Part shown: positions 13,783-21,436 of the stretch, piece after piece
How positions within the stretch are numbered: the stretch's first letter is position 1
How the letters are laid out: each line of letters starts with the position of its first letter
Source of the DNA: Candidatus Saccharimonadia bacterium
GTDB lineage: Bacteria > Patescibacteriota > Saccharimonadia > Saccharimonadales > SZUA-47
Length of the DNA: 25,608 bases
Reading direction: 5' to 3'
Assembly: GCA_938050265.1 (NCBI GenBank)
Contig: CALLJT010000046.1
Span: 1-25,608 of the forward strand
Position numbers and translations under genes: made by a program
Notes under the pieces: generated by a model
What the model saw: the letters and a program-made list of their open reading frames with translations, nothing else
Told to the model about the DNA's origin: nothing
Databases searched by the model: none

Positions 13783-14751
13783 TTATGAACCGGCGAAAAT
13801 ATCAGCGATAATTGTTTCGAGCGGAGTGGACTCGATATGAATATCTTCGACCTCGTATTTAGTAGTAAGTTCCGCAATAGCTGCAGGGGCCTTCTTCGTT
13901 TCGACTCTCAGCAAAACCCCTGAATCCTGCTGAGTAAGCGTACCGAGTTTTTCAAGCTCAGCGTCGCTCGGAGGCTGCTTAAACAATACCCGCACATAGC
14001 GGTGCCTAGAATAGGTTTTCACAAGCTTTTTCAAATCATTATCATATGCGATAACACCGTCGTTTATCACAAGTACGCGGTCAGACACCTCCTCGATGTC
14101 ATCCATGTCATGCGAGGTGAGTATTATGGTCGTGCCGTACTCTTTCTGTACCTTGCGCAGAAATTTCCTCACAGTTCGCTTAGCGTCCACGTCAAGACCG
14201 ATAGTAGGTTCGTCCAAAAACAGCACTTCGGGATCATGCAAGATAGCTCCAATCAGCTCCAGCTTCATGCGTTCACCTAGGCTCAGCCTGCGGACCTGCT
14301 GATCCAGCTTGTTTTCGACTTTTAGCATAGATGCTAGTTCCATAACCCTAGCAGCGTGCATAGATTCTTCAATTTCATAAATGTTCTGCAGCAACCAAAA
14401 ACTCTGTCTTGCTGTTAAATCCCAATTGAGCCCAGCTTTGTTCCCCATGACAAGGCCGATTTTTCTCAAGAACTGTGGTTTACGGTCAAAGGGTGCGTGC
14501 CCAAGTATCTCAATGGTTCCCGTAGTCGGATAGAGTAGCCCGGTCATCATTTTAGTAGAGGTTGTCTTGCCAGCTCCGTTTGGCCCCAGGAAAGCGACAG
14601 ATTCTCCTTTAGTAATTTCAAAAGAAATGTCTTTGACTGCTGCTACGGTTTTATACTCCGGCCGCCATATACCTGTGAGTATGTTTTTATTTGTGCGCAG
14701 CTTGAAATGCTTAGACAGGTTTTTGACGCGGATAATTGGCTGGTGTGTCAT
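13783..14751 (-). CDS. ABC-2 exporter ATP-binding subunit (COG4586-like)
   Basis: 322 aa from MTHQPIIRVKNLSKHF. Walker A GPNGAGKT (56-63), signature LSLGE with RMKLEL following, Walker B VLFLDEPTIGLD, and H-loop TSHD are all present. The entry NILTGIWRPEYKTVAAVKDISF and the block VMGNKAGLNWDL mark the COG4586 group, which pairs with two small permeases of the COG3694/COG4587 type. The substrate of these exporters is uncharacterised. The ATG overlaps the permease stop as ATGA, which selects this start over one 13 codons upstream. After the nucleotide domain there is a roughly 80-residue C-terminal regulatory-like region. Confidence 0.9.
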   Translation of the reverse strand: MTHQPIIRVKNLSKHFKLRTNKNILTGIWRPEYKTVAAVKDISFEITKGESVAFLGPNGAGKTTSTKMMTGLLYPTTGTIEILGHAPFDRKPQFLRKIGLVMGNKAGLNWDLTARQSFWLLQNIYEIEESMHAARVMELASMLKVENKLDQQVRRLSLGERMKLELIGAILHDPEVLFLDEPTIGLDVDAKRTVRKFLRKVQKEYGTTIILTSHDMDDIEEVSDRVLVINDGVIAYDNDLKKLVKTYSRHRYVRVLFKQPPSDAELEKLGTLTQQDSGVLLRVETKKAPAAIAELTTKYEVEDIHIESTPLETIIADIFAGS

Positions 14752-15539
14752 GATGATGCAGATGAATACGTCTGCATGGCCTTTTTCCATGCATAGTTAT
14801 GTACTATGAGCCATACTACTGTTGCAGCAAGTACTTGCGCAAGTCTCAATGCAGCGGGCGAATACCCCAACATAACAGAAGCCGCAAGCGACGAGGACAA
14901 CAAAGCTGGCAAACCAAGGAACACAGCCCCTTGAAACCATCCGTATAGATTCTCGTATGGCATACGGTTCTCCGCCCGTGATGCCCAGAAATAGCTCAAA
15001 GTATGATTAGAGGACCCTGACCAAATACTTGTAAGAGCAAGCATATATACCATACAGTGCTCAATGACCATGCCTAGTAAAAATATCACTGCTCCCGCCA
15101 AAAATGAGTGGCCTGTTACACCGAGGGCCGTCCAGTCAACGATGAACGTCAGTGGGATAAGTGGCGGCAGACTGTCTCTCACCATAATCAAAAAACTAAT
15201 AGATTTTGTATAGATAAAAAACCGTAGTGGCACTGGTCGTGTGAGATAAAAATCAAGCTGCCCGCTGTTAACTTCTTCTGCGAACTCAGTAGCCGGCACG
15301 AACGATACACGGGCGATGAGATAGAATGACACCTGCCCAAGAAACATCAGGAATAAAACATCGTTTTTGTCGAAACTACCTATCGTGTTCACGTTCGTGA
15401 AGATAGCTTCAATGGCTAAGACCGCCGTCAAGGTGAATAGGAGGGTCGAAAGTACATTGGACCAGTTCTCAGCGAAATACGCGACATCACGACGAAACGT
15501 GTTAACAGCATTGACATAGAGTAAGCGTAGATAACGCAT
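14748..15539 (-). CDS. ABC-2 type permease subunit (second of pair)
   Basis: 263 aa with six hydrophobic segments (about 26-46, 56-80, 105-130, 140-165, 205-230, 232-250), the normal ABC-2 half. RYLRLLYVNAVNTFRRDVAYFAENW and the EEVNSGQLDFYLTRPVPLRFF turn are typical of the COG3694/4587 permeases. It would form the heterodimeric channel with the neighbour upstream and be driven by the ATPase downstream. The start lies two bases after the stop of that neighbour, and its stop overlaps the ATPase start as ATGA, so the three are translated together. Confidence 0.85.
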   Translation of the reverse strand: MRYLRLLYVNAVNTFRRDVAYFAENWSNVLSTLLFTLTAVLAIEAIFTNVNTIGSFDKNDVLFLMFLGQVSFYLIARVSFVPATEFAEEVNSGQLDFYLTRPVPLRFFIYTKSISFLIMVRDSLPPLIPLTFIVDWTALGVTGHSFLAGAVIFLLGMVIEHCMVYMLALTSIWSGSSNHTLSYFWASRAENRMPYENLYGWFQGAVFLGLPALLSSSLAASVMLGYSPAALRLAQVLAATVVWLIVHNYAWKKAMQTYSSASS

Positions 15540-15541
15540 AG

Positions 15542-16333
15542 CTACAATCCAACCGCTTCATATTTTCTCGTTGCTCGTTTCCATTGCCATGCCGAAATCG
15601 GCAACAAAGACAGCCCCCAGAGCGTACCAATAGCGTAATTACTGATCGCTATGTCCGCACCCAATAGCGTCGCAATGGGCATATAGAGCGAGCTCGGAAA
15701 CGGCGTGAAAAACAATACATCTTGCGCAACCAATGGAAGAAGATTCAACGGGATAAGCATGCCCTGTAGTAGCCGCAATACGTGCAGCAGCGAGTTTTTG
15801 ATACCGGCCGCCTCAACCACGTAAAACCCAATGAGTGCGGTCATCCTGTTTAACGAATAATTGATGATAATCATGTTCAGTACTGCCCATACAGCCAGCA
15901 GGGGACTGAAGCCGTCTGATGCGTACAGCACCCCCACCACCGTAAGTACTGAGGAAATAAGCAAAAACTGAACTTGTGAGCCATAACTTCTTGCATACTG
16001 CAGCGCAAAAGGGTCAATCGGCTTTAAGAGGTCGCTACTAATAGCCCCGGATTTAATACGTCTGAGCAAATGCGAGGCGACATTGACATTCGCAAACGAA
16101 ATCTGCGTCATGCCAGAAACGATCAAAAAGTAGCCAAGGAGAAAACGCCTATCAAGCAAGGCATTGTCGCCAAATTCTGCAGCCACCACCCAGAAGAGAG
16201 CGCTCAAAAATATTGCCAGCCCCCTATTGATAAATGCGACGACAAACTCTAACGGATAGAAAACGTATATCTGTGCCTCTGTGCGTGCGACGGCCAGAAA
16301 AAGCCTACTTTTATTCATTACTGCGTCAACCAT
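15542..16333 (-). CDS. ABC-2 type permease subunit (first of pair)
   Basis: 263 aa, the same length as its partner, with about six TM segments. The segment GYFLIVSGMTQISFANVNVASHLLRRIKSG, followed by ISSDLLKPIDPFALQYAR, is the conserved loop of this permease group. It heads the three-gene exporter unit. TATACT lies six bases before the ATG and directly abuts the fur stop codon, so the unit has its own predicted leaderless promoter although it follows fur by only 12 bases. Confidence 0.85.
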   Translation of the reverse strand: MVDAVMNKSRLFLAVARTEAQIYVFYPLEFVVAFINRGLAIFLSALFWVVAAEFGDNALLDRRFLLGYFLIVSGMTQISFANVNVASHLLRRIKSGAISSDLLKPIDPFALQYARSYGSQVQFLLISSVLTVVGVLYASDGFSPLLAVWAVLNMIIINYSLNRMTALIGFYVVEAAGIKNSLLHVLRLLQGMLIPLNLLPLVAQDVLFFTPFPSSLYMPIATLLGADIAISNYAIGTLWGLSLLPISAWQWKRATRKYEAVGL

Positions 16334-16339
16334 GCTGCC

Positions 16340-16345
16340 AGTATA
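16340..16345 (-). promoter_or_regulatory. -10 hexamer TATACT of the ABC-2 operon (leaderless type)
   Basis: TATACT with six bases (GGCAGC) to the ATG. It starts immediately after the TGA of fur, fitting a complete promoter element into the 12-base gap. Confidence 0.55.
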
Positions 16346-16774
16346 TCACTGGGCTACATTGTCACTACACCTACCACACACACCGCGGAGTTCAAGTGTA
16401 TGGCCTTCGAGTGTGTAGCCGAGTTTTTCGGCGAGTGCGTGAATGTCAGCTTCAAGATCCTGATCTTCTTCAAAACTTGAAATAGACCCACACTGGGTGC
16501 AAGCGGCATGATGGTGATGGTGTGAATACTGCTCGCTCAGCTCGATCTTGTATTTCCAGCCGATGTGTATGCGATGGATAATGCCGAGCTTTTCGAACAA
16601 ATCTACAGTACGATAGACACTTGTGCGGTCTATATCATCTGCGACCATTTTGACAAGCTGCGCCATGCTGACGGCTTCGCTGTCGGTGAGTGCCGAAAAT
16701 ACGGTCTTGCGCGGCTTTGTGACACTGTAGCCGGCGTCTTTCAATCGTTTTGTTAGTTTCTGTACTGTGTCCAT
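16346..16774 (-). CDS. Fur-family metalloregulator, probably Zur
   Basis: 142 aa, the normal Fur length. The N-terminal winged helix includes the recognition segment DRTSVYRTVDLFEKLGII (49-66). The dimerisation domain has HHHHH (85-89), then C92-x2-C95 and C133-x2-C136, the structural zinc site of this family. Such proteins repress uptake genes when metal is bound. Because it sits directly after znuA-znuC-znuB, and because related boxes precede both fur and znuA, Zur is more likely than Fur or PerR. Its own promoter (TTGCTA, 18 bases, TAAAAT) overlaps box 1, so it is probably autoregulated. Confidence 0.88.
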   Translation of the reverse strand: MDTVQKLTKRLKDAGYSVTKPRKTVFSALTDSEAVSMAQLVKMVADDIDRTSVYRTVDLFEKLGIIHRIHIGWKYKIELSEQYSHHHHHAACTQCGSISSFEEDQDLEADIHALAEKLGYTLEGHTLELRGVCGRCSDNVAQ

Positions 16775-16798
16775 AATGCTGGATGTATTTTAACATAA

Positions 16799-16817
16799 AT
16801 TGCACATTTGTAGCAAT
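16799..16817. promoter_or_regulatory. Fur/Zur box 1 in front of fur
   Basis: ATTGCACATTTGTAGCAAT is an inverted repeat ATTGC-N9-GCAAT. On the minus strand it contains TTGCTA, the probable -35, 18 bases before TAAAAT (-10), so binding would block transcription of fur. Two related copies occur at 19542-19559 and 19600-19617. Confidence 0.65.
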
Positions 16818-16846
16818 AATTTTGCCCTGTACAGCACGACCTGTGG

Positions 16847-17653
16847 CTACGTTGATTTGACTGTTTTAACGACGAACGTTCCAGCAAATAAGGTCGTCGC
16901 AAACATGACAATTGATGCCCCGGAAGGGAAATCTAAGTAATACGAAGCAAACAGACCACCCATAAACGCTACGAGTGCAAATACGACTGACAATGCAACG
17001 TATGAATGGAACGACTGCGCAATAAGTTTTGCGGTCACCGGCGGCGTGATCAGCAGGGCGCTCACCAGTATAATGCCGAGCAACTTCACACCGAGCACGA
17101 CAGACACAGACAGCAAGACATAAAACAACAAATCAAACCGCTTTGTATTGACACCAGACGTCCAGGCTAATTCTTCTGAAAACGACAAAAGCGTAATCTG
17201 CCGAAAAAACACCAAAACTGTCGACAGTATAGCTGCAGAAAAACCAAGTATAACCCAGACATCGCCCCACGTTATCGACAAGACATTACCAAACAGAAAA
17301 CTGATAAGGTCCGGCTGATAGCCGGGCTGCAACGAGATAATAATCACACCAAGCGCTAGCCCAGTTGTAAACACGATACCAATCACGGCGTCTGACGCCA
17401 GCTTAGCGTAGCGCTCTAATGCGAACACCAGCACACCAAGCGCCACGCCCATGAGCAGTGCACCGGCAAACGGCGCGATACCAGTCAGGATCGCGAGCGC
17501 CACGCCCAACAGCGATGCGTGAGCTATGCCGTCAGAAAAAAACGACATCTTGCGCAGCGTCGTAAATGACCCAAGGACCGAGAGCAGGGGTGCGAGTATC
17601 ACGCCTGCGATAAACGCCCGCTGCATAAACTCTAACTGTAGTATTTCAAACAT
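16847..17653 (-). CDS. znuB: Zinc/manganese ABC importer permease (ZnuB-like)
   Basis: 268 aa with eight or so TM helices, the standard ABC-3 (ZnuB/TroC) size. LAPLLSVLGSFTTLRKMSFFSDGIAHASLLGVAL (19-52) carries the family's conserved G-I-A-H-A-S/A motif, and VKLLGIILVSALLITPPVTAKLI (about 184-206) is the second conserved block. It forms the membrane channel for the metal delivered by the binding protein and driven by the ATPase. It begins 11 bases after the ATPase stop with a weak AGG site. Zinc is favoured over manganese by the His-rich binding protein and the linked Zur. Confidence 0.9.
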   Translation of the reverse strand: MFEILQLEFMQRAFIAGVILAPLLSVLGSFTTLRKMSFFSDGIAHASLLGVALAILTGIAPFAGALLMGVALGVLVFALERYAKLASDAVIGIVFTTGLALGVIIISLQPGYQPDLISFLFGNVLSITWGDVWVILGFSAAILSTVLVFFRQITLLSFSEELAWTSGVNTKRFDLLFYVLLSVSVVLGVKLLGIILVSALLITPPVTAKLIAQSFHSYVALSVVFALVAFMGGLFASYYLDFPSGASIVMFATTLFAGTFVVKTVKST

Positions 17654-17664
17654 ATCTCACGCCT

Positions 17665-18378
17665 TTAATGTGTATGTTCGTGGAGCGCTACGTGCTCGCC
17701 GAACAATTTTTCTATAGTTTTTGGAGTTAGTTTTTTGTCCGGTGGTCCACTACTGAGTAATGTCCGGTTGACGCACACAACCTGGTCAGCCTGCTGTGCG
17801 ACAAGCCCAATCTGATGCGACACCATGACCACCGTGATGCCGCGCTCCTGCTGAATGTTAGTAATAAGGCCATAAAAACTCTGTTCACCGCCGATATCGA
17901 TACCGCTTGCTGGCTCGTCAAGAAACAATATCTCAGGCTCACCAAGCAAGCTCCGTGCGATAAGTACCCGCTGCAACTGCCCACCCGATAGCGTGCCGAC
18001 ATGCGCGCGGGCAAGACGCCGGATATCCAAGTCGGCAAGCACTCGAGTAACGTCTGTGTCAGTACCCGTGTTCGACAAATCGAGAAATTCACGAACAGTC
18101 AGTGGAAACGTATGGTCAAAATGAAGCTTCTGCGGCACATAGCCCACCTGCATACGTGCCTGCTCAGGCGTACGACCAAGGACCGTTATGGAGCCATGCG
18201 TCGGCTGCAGCAGGCCAATCATGAGCTTAAGCAACGTCGTCTTACCGGACCCGTTGGGCCCGATCAGTATGGTTGTCGACTGCTTCGCGATACGAAACGA
18301 AACACCTTCCACTGCGAGAGGCCCCTTGCCATAGCCAAAGGAAACGTTCTGAATGTCGAGTGCAGGGGAGTTTTTCAT
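17665..18378 (-). CDS. znuC: Zinc ABC importer ATP-binding subunit (ZnuC-like)
   Basis: 237 aa. Walker A GPNGSGKT (40-47), Q-loop VPQKLHF, signature LSGGQ (130-134), Walker B LFLDEP (151-156), and the H-loop in VSHQ. The phrase VSFGYGKGPLAVEGVSF is typical of the ZnuC/MntB group. The tail ends in HVALHEHTH, an extra His cluster that could sense or bind zinc, as some ZnuC proteins do. The ATG follows the znuA TAG with no base between, so the pair is translationally coupled. Confidence 0.92.
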   Translation of the reverse strand: MKNSPALDIQNVSFGYGKGPLAVEGVSFRIAKQSTTILIGPNGSGKTTLLKLMIGLLQPTHGSITVLGRTPEQARMQVGYVPQKLHFDHTFPLTVREFLDLSNTGTDTDVTRVLADLDIRRLARAHVGTLSGGQLQRVLIARSLLGEPEILFLDEPASGIDIGGEQSFYGLITNIQQERGITVVMVSHQIGLVAQQADQVVCVNRTLLSSGPPDKKLTPKTIEKLFGEHVALHEHTH

Positions 18379-19428
18379 CTAATTTGTCAGGGCCGATACC
18401 ACTTGCTCTACATTGTAGCGCATAAGTTCAATATAGCTATCCCGACCGTCTGCACCACCAAGCGGATCAATCTGCGCGATACTCAGGTTGTTGTCGGCAG
18501 CAAATGCGCTCACAGATGCAGTCGACAGTTGAGGCTCTATAAACAGCACAGATACGGCGTTTTGTTCGACTTCTTCCTGGAGCGTCGCTAAGTACTGGGG
18601 GGTTGGGCCTTCACCACCGGACGGCTCAAACGTACCCACGATATCCAGCCCAAATTCAGCAGCAAAATACTCCCAGGCGTCATGCAGCGAAATGATATTC
18701 TGGTCTGTCAACGACGCAGTTTTTGCAGTCAGCTCGTTTTCAAGCGACTCAAGCTGAGCGGAATACGCTGTCGCTCGGTCTGTGTACACATCAGCGTTCT
18801 GCGCGTCAAGTTCACCAAGCTCAGTAGCAATGTTCAGAGCAATCTGCTCAGCGTTATGAATAGACAGCCAATAATGCGGATCTACCGGACCGTGTCCATG
18901 TTCGTCTTCTTCGTCGTCGTCGTCGTGTGATTCTTCTCCGGTATCGTCGTGCTCTTCGTCTTCGTGTCCATCGTCTTCGTGCTCACCATCTTCATCTTCA
19001 TGGTGCTCATCTTCGTCGTCGTGATGCTCTTCTTCACCATGTTCATCGTGATCTTCTGCTGTCTCTCTCAGCATGATGTCAGTGTCAACTGTGACTTCTT
19101 CAGCACCGACTGCCTCAGTGAGACTATCTGCCCATGTATCCAGGCCATTACCTATAGAAAACACTGTCTGCGTGCCCTCAAGGTCTTTGAGTAAACTTGG
19201 CTGTGGATCAAACGTGTGTGGTGACGCGCCTGCAGGCAGCATCAACACTACGTCAAACTCATCACCAGCAATCTCACGTGTGATGTCGTAGAGCGGGAAA
19301 ATCGTTGCAGCGACCTTACGCTCATTAATCTCATTAGAGCTCCCTCCGGTTACCGCCTGAAACAATGCTCCACCTGCAAGTGCTGCCACCAGCGCTCCTG
19401 CAATATATGTTTTCTTGATAGTGTTCAT
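18379..19428 (-). CDS. znuA: Zinc ABC importer substrate-binding protein (ZnuA-like)
   Basis: 349 aa from MNTIKKTYIAG, with GAGG five bases before the ATG; an ORF start 18 codons earlier has no such site. One N-terminal hydrophobic helix (about 8-27) has no lipobox cysteine, so it is anchored rather than lipidated. Zinc-ligand positions are recognisable: His71 (AGASPHTFDP), His185 (VDPHYWLS), His249 (SLHDAWEYF) and an acidic residue near the end. Between them, residues 127-179 form a long His/Asp/Glu loop, a known feature of zinc-specific ZnuA. The loop is encoded by GAC/GAA/CAC-rich near-repeat DNA (18905-19060). Confidence 0.92.
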   Translation of the reverse strand: MNTIKKTYIAGALVAALAGGALFQAVTGGSSNEINERKVAATIFPLYDITREIAGDEFDVVLMLPAGASPHTFDPQPSLLKDLEGTQTVFSIGNGLDTWADSLTEAVGAEEVTVDTDIMLRETAEDHDEHGEEEHHDDEDEHHEDEDGEHEDDGHEDEEHDDTGEESHDDDDEEDEHGHGPVDPHYWLSIHNAEQIALNIATELGELDAQNADVYTDRATAYSAQLESLENELTAKTASLTDQNIISLHDAWEYFAAEFGLDIVGTFEPSGGEGPTPQYLATLQEEVEQNAVSVLFIEPQLSTASVSAFAADNNLSIAQIDPLGGADGRDSYIELMRYNVEQVVSALTN

Positions 19429-19465
19429 AATTCCTCTAATATTCTGTTTTACATTACGTATATGT

Positions 19466-19510
19466 GCGCTAGCCCATAGCAATCGGCTACGAAAAGATAT
19501 GGGCCAGCGC
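19466..19510 (-). other. Hairpin in the predicted znuA leader
   Basis: GCGCTAGCCCATA (19466-19478) and TATGGGCCAGCGC (19498-19510) pair over 13 positions with one mismatch around a 19-base loop. If znuA transcription starts from TATACA (19520-19525, minus strand), the hairpin forms the very 5' end of its mRNA, where it could stabilise the message or control it. No known riboswitch motif is seen. Confidence 0.4.
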
Positions 19511-19519
19511 TACACCATG

Positions 19520-19525
19520 TATAGC
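19520..19525 (-). promoter_or_regulatory. Predicted -10 of znuA overlapping Zur control
   Basis: TATACA on the minus strand with TTGCAT 18 bases upstream as -35. TTGCAT is the end of box 2, so a bound regulator would cover the -35. Confidence 0.4.
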
Positions 19526-19541
19526 AGCCTGTGCACTCAGA

Positions 19542-19559
19542 ATGCAATTTTGTCGCAAT
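19542..19559. promoter_or_regulatory. Fur/Zur box 2 upstream of znuA
   Basis: ATGCAATTTTGTCGCAAT matches box 1 in 14 of 18 aligned positions. It overlaps the predicted -35 of znuA. Confidence 0.6.
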
Positions 19560-19599
19560 AAATGATCATACTGCAACTTTTTCACATAAACTGCCGGTA

Positions 19600-19617
19600 A
19601 TGCTACAAAATTGCAAT
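19600..19617. promoter_or_regulatory. Fur/Zur box 3 upstream of the His-rich protein gene
   Basis: ATGCTACAAAATTGCAAT; its reverse complement shares TGCAATTTTGT and GCA with box 2. It lies 32 bases before the ATG at 19649, where it would cover that promoter. A weaker half-site (CTGCAACTTTTTC) is at 19571. Confidence 0.6.
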
Positions 19618-19648
19618 ATATGCTACTTTCACTGTACCGTGGAAGGCC

Positions 19649-21430
19649 ATGAGTAACACAACATACCAAGAACACCATCTTCTCCCTAAGCTCGATACTC
19701 GTATAGTCGAATCGCTCGACGAAGTACTCAAGGACGATCCGGAGCTTGCGGAGCTATACTACGGGCACCCACAAACCGACAGGCTAGCCCAAGGGTCGCA
19801 AAGCCCGCAAGACTGGTGGGCGCAGCGAAGAGCTGAGCGATACAAAGAACACGACAACAATGCTGACGAACTAGACAATCCACACCAAACCCGGGCTGAA
19901 GCATATAGCACAGCAGCCAAACAGACGGTTGGTTTGGTACTTGCAGAGGGTGCTGTCGGAGCAGGACTCGTAGGCCTACGTTACCGCTACGGCCATGATG
20001 TGGACGCAAACCCATTGAGTACTCGAGATATGCTACACAACGTACCAGACTATGTGTTTTTATCTGCCAAGATGCTCACGTACAAAGCTCGAGCGCGTCT
20101 ACCGAGTAGACAAAGAGACGGTGCACCAGAGAAGAATACAGAAGCATCCTCCAAAGCATTAGAAAAGACAGCTCGAGCAGCACTCATCGGCAGCGTCGCT
20201 CTGTCTGGATATGAAGTATTCCGTTCGGTTCGTGATCTGAGTTTTCTCGAGACTCCTGGTAGTGCATCCACAGCGATGCTCGCCTCCATGATGGTCCCCG
20301 CGGCTCTTATGGCAGTCGGCAATACAAACATTAATCACACACTCAATGAAAGACTAGGAACTATTGCGTATTCTGACAGTCCGGCTGAAGCCGAAAGAAG
20401 AGATATCGAATCGGATACCGATTCAATGCAGCACGCCAGTAATGATGCTAAAGGGTCTCGCGCCGTGAGTCTTTTTTCGTATTTTGGTGAGCTTCCCGAG
20501 ACAGTGGCTACCGCTGCCTACGGTGTCGTTGCTGACGGTGACATCGTAGCCAAACGAGCAGTGCAAGGCCTACCTGATCATGCCCGAGCCGTATTACCAA
20601 AGAAACTACGAGACCGATACGCTCGTTCTCACACTCACAGTCATGACTGCGGCCACCATCATCATGACAGCCCACCAGACAAAGAACCATCCAAGCTCGC
20701 AAGCCTCTACAGCACGATCGACGATGCTCATGAATCTCTCATCTTGCGTCCCTCTATAGCCATCAGTTCTGGAGTCCGTAGGGTTGGCCGCGCTGCGAGA
20801 CGGCTGACAGAGCGGCGCACACGGTCTCAAGGCCCTGTTTCTTCACACAGACTCACGGCGATGTTCGCAGGGGCGGCAGCTGCGTACACTGCACAGCGAC
20901 TCGATATGAATCCAAGCGATGCGGCACAGCAGCTCCAAGCGCTCATGCCTTCGAACTTCACTGGTTCGATCCTACCCGAGCAGGCCGAAGAACTGCCAAG
21001 AGAGATCACCGAACCGTTCGAACCAAGTAGCGAAAACTCGATACCAAGCACGAGTGGCGATACAGCCAGTCTGCAGACTTCAGATACCCTAGTAAGGGAT
21101 GAGCCTGAGCTTACCGATACATGGTACGAGAGCTTCCAGGCAGATGTAGCGACAGCTGAAAGCGCGTTCAGTGGACCGACTGAATTTACAGTGCCCCGGT
21201 TCAACCATGCAACCGGTGAGGGCACACTTGAATATTATGCTAAGCACATACTTGATATGCGCGGGCTTAGACATGAACAGCACCATATTAATACACTCGT
21301 AGGATCCATCGCACGCGATAATGCAGTTGACAACCCAGACGTAATCAATGTAGGCATGCGACTGAATCTCGGTCAGAATACCCGCACAGCCCTGCTCGAG
21401 ATTGCCAGCTCCTCGGCACCCTCGTCATAA
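19649..21430 (+). CDS. Unknown membrane protein with His-rich stretch and LysM-like C-terminus
   Basis: 593 aa, no known family. Residues 1-85 are hydrophilic. Hydrophobic segments appear at about 88-110, 178-195 and 204-224. A metal-binding-like stretch follows at about 325-341 (SHTHSHDCGHHHH). A long Ser/Thr/Glu-rich linker (440-500) leads to a C-terminal segment (525-582) ending SIARDNAVDNPDVINVGMRL, which resembles a LysM peptidoglycan-binding repeat. It is divergent from znuA, and a Fur/Zur box lies 32 bases before its ATG, so it is probably expressed when zinc is short. A zinc-related envelope role is inferred, not shown. GGAAGG lies two bases before the ATG, unusually close. Confidence 0.7.
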   Translation: MSNTTYQEHHLLPKLDTRIVESLDEVLKDDPELAELYYGHPQTDRLAQGSQSPQDWWAQRRAERYKEHDNNADELDNPHQTRAEAYSTAAKQTVGLVLAEGAVGAGLVGLRYRYGHDVDANPLSTRDMLHNVPDYVFLSAKMLTYKARARLPSRQRDGAPEKNTEASSKALEKTARAALIGSVALSGYEVFRSVRDLSFLETPGSASTAMLASMMVPAALMAVGNTNINHTLNERLGTIAYSDSPAEAERRDIESDTDSMQHASNDAKGSRAVSLFSYFGELPETVATAAYGVVADGDIVAKRAVQGLPDHARAVLPKKLRDRYARSHTHSHDCGHHHHDSPPDKEPSKLASLYSTIDDAHESLILRPSIAISSGVRRVGRAARRLTERRTRSQGPVSSHRLTAMFAGAAAAYTAQRLDMNPSDAAQQLQALMPSNFTGSILPEQAEELPREITEPFEPSSENSIPSTSGDTASLQTSDTLVRDEPELTDTWYESFQADVATAESAFSGPTEFTVPRFNHATGEGTLEYYAKHILDMRGLRHEQHHINTLVGSIARDNAVDNPDVINVGMRLNLGQNTRTALLEIASSSAPSS

Positions 21431-21436
21431 AAGCGT

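Noticed and set aside
18001..18591. 196-codon plus-strand ORF across znuA/znuC
   Set aside because: It spans two well-supported minus-strand genes and has the residue mix of a shadow frame.
18900..19060. Simple-sequence repeat or CRISPR-like array
   Set aside because: It is the codon pattern of the His/Asp/Glu loop of ZnuA, in frame, with no spacer structure.
20032..20560. Cation diffusion facilitator fold in the His-rich protein
   Set aside because: HNVPD resembles the CDF H-x3-D motif and the His stretch fits, but the TM spacing and second motif do not match. I left it as unknown.
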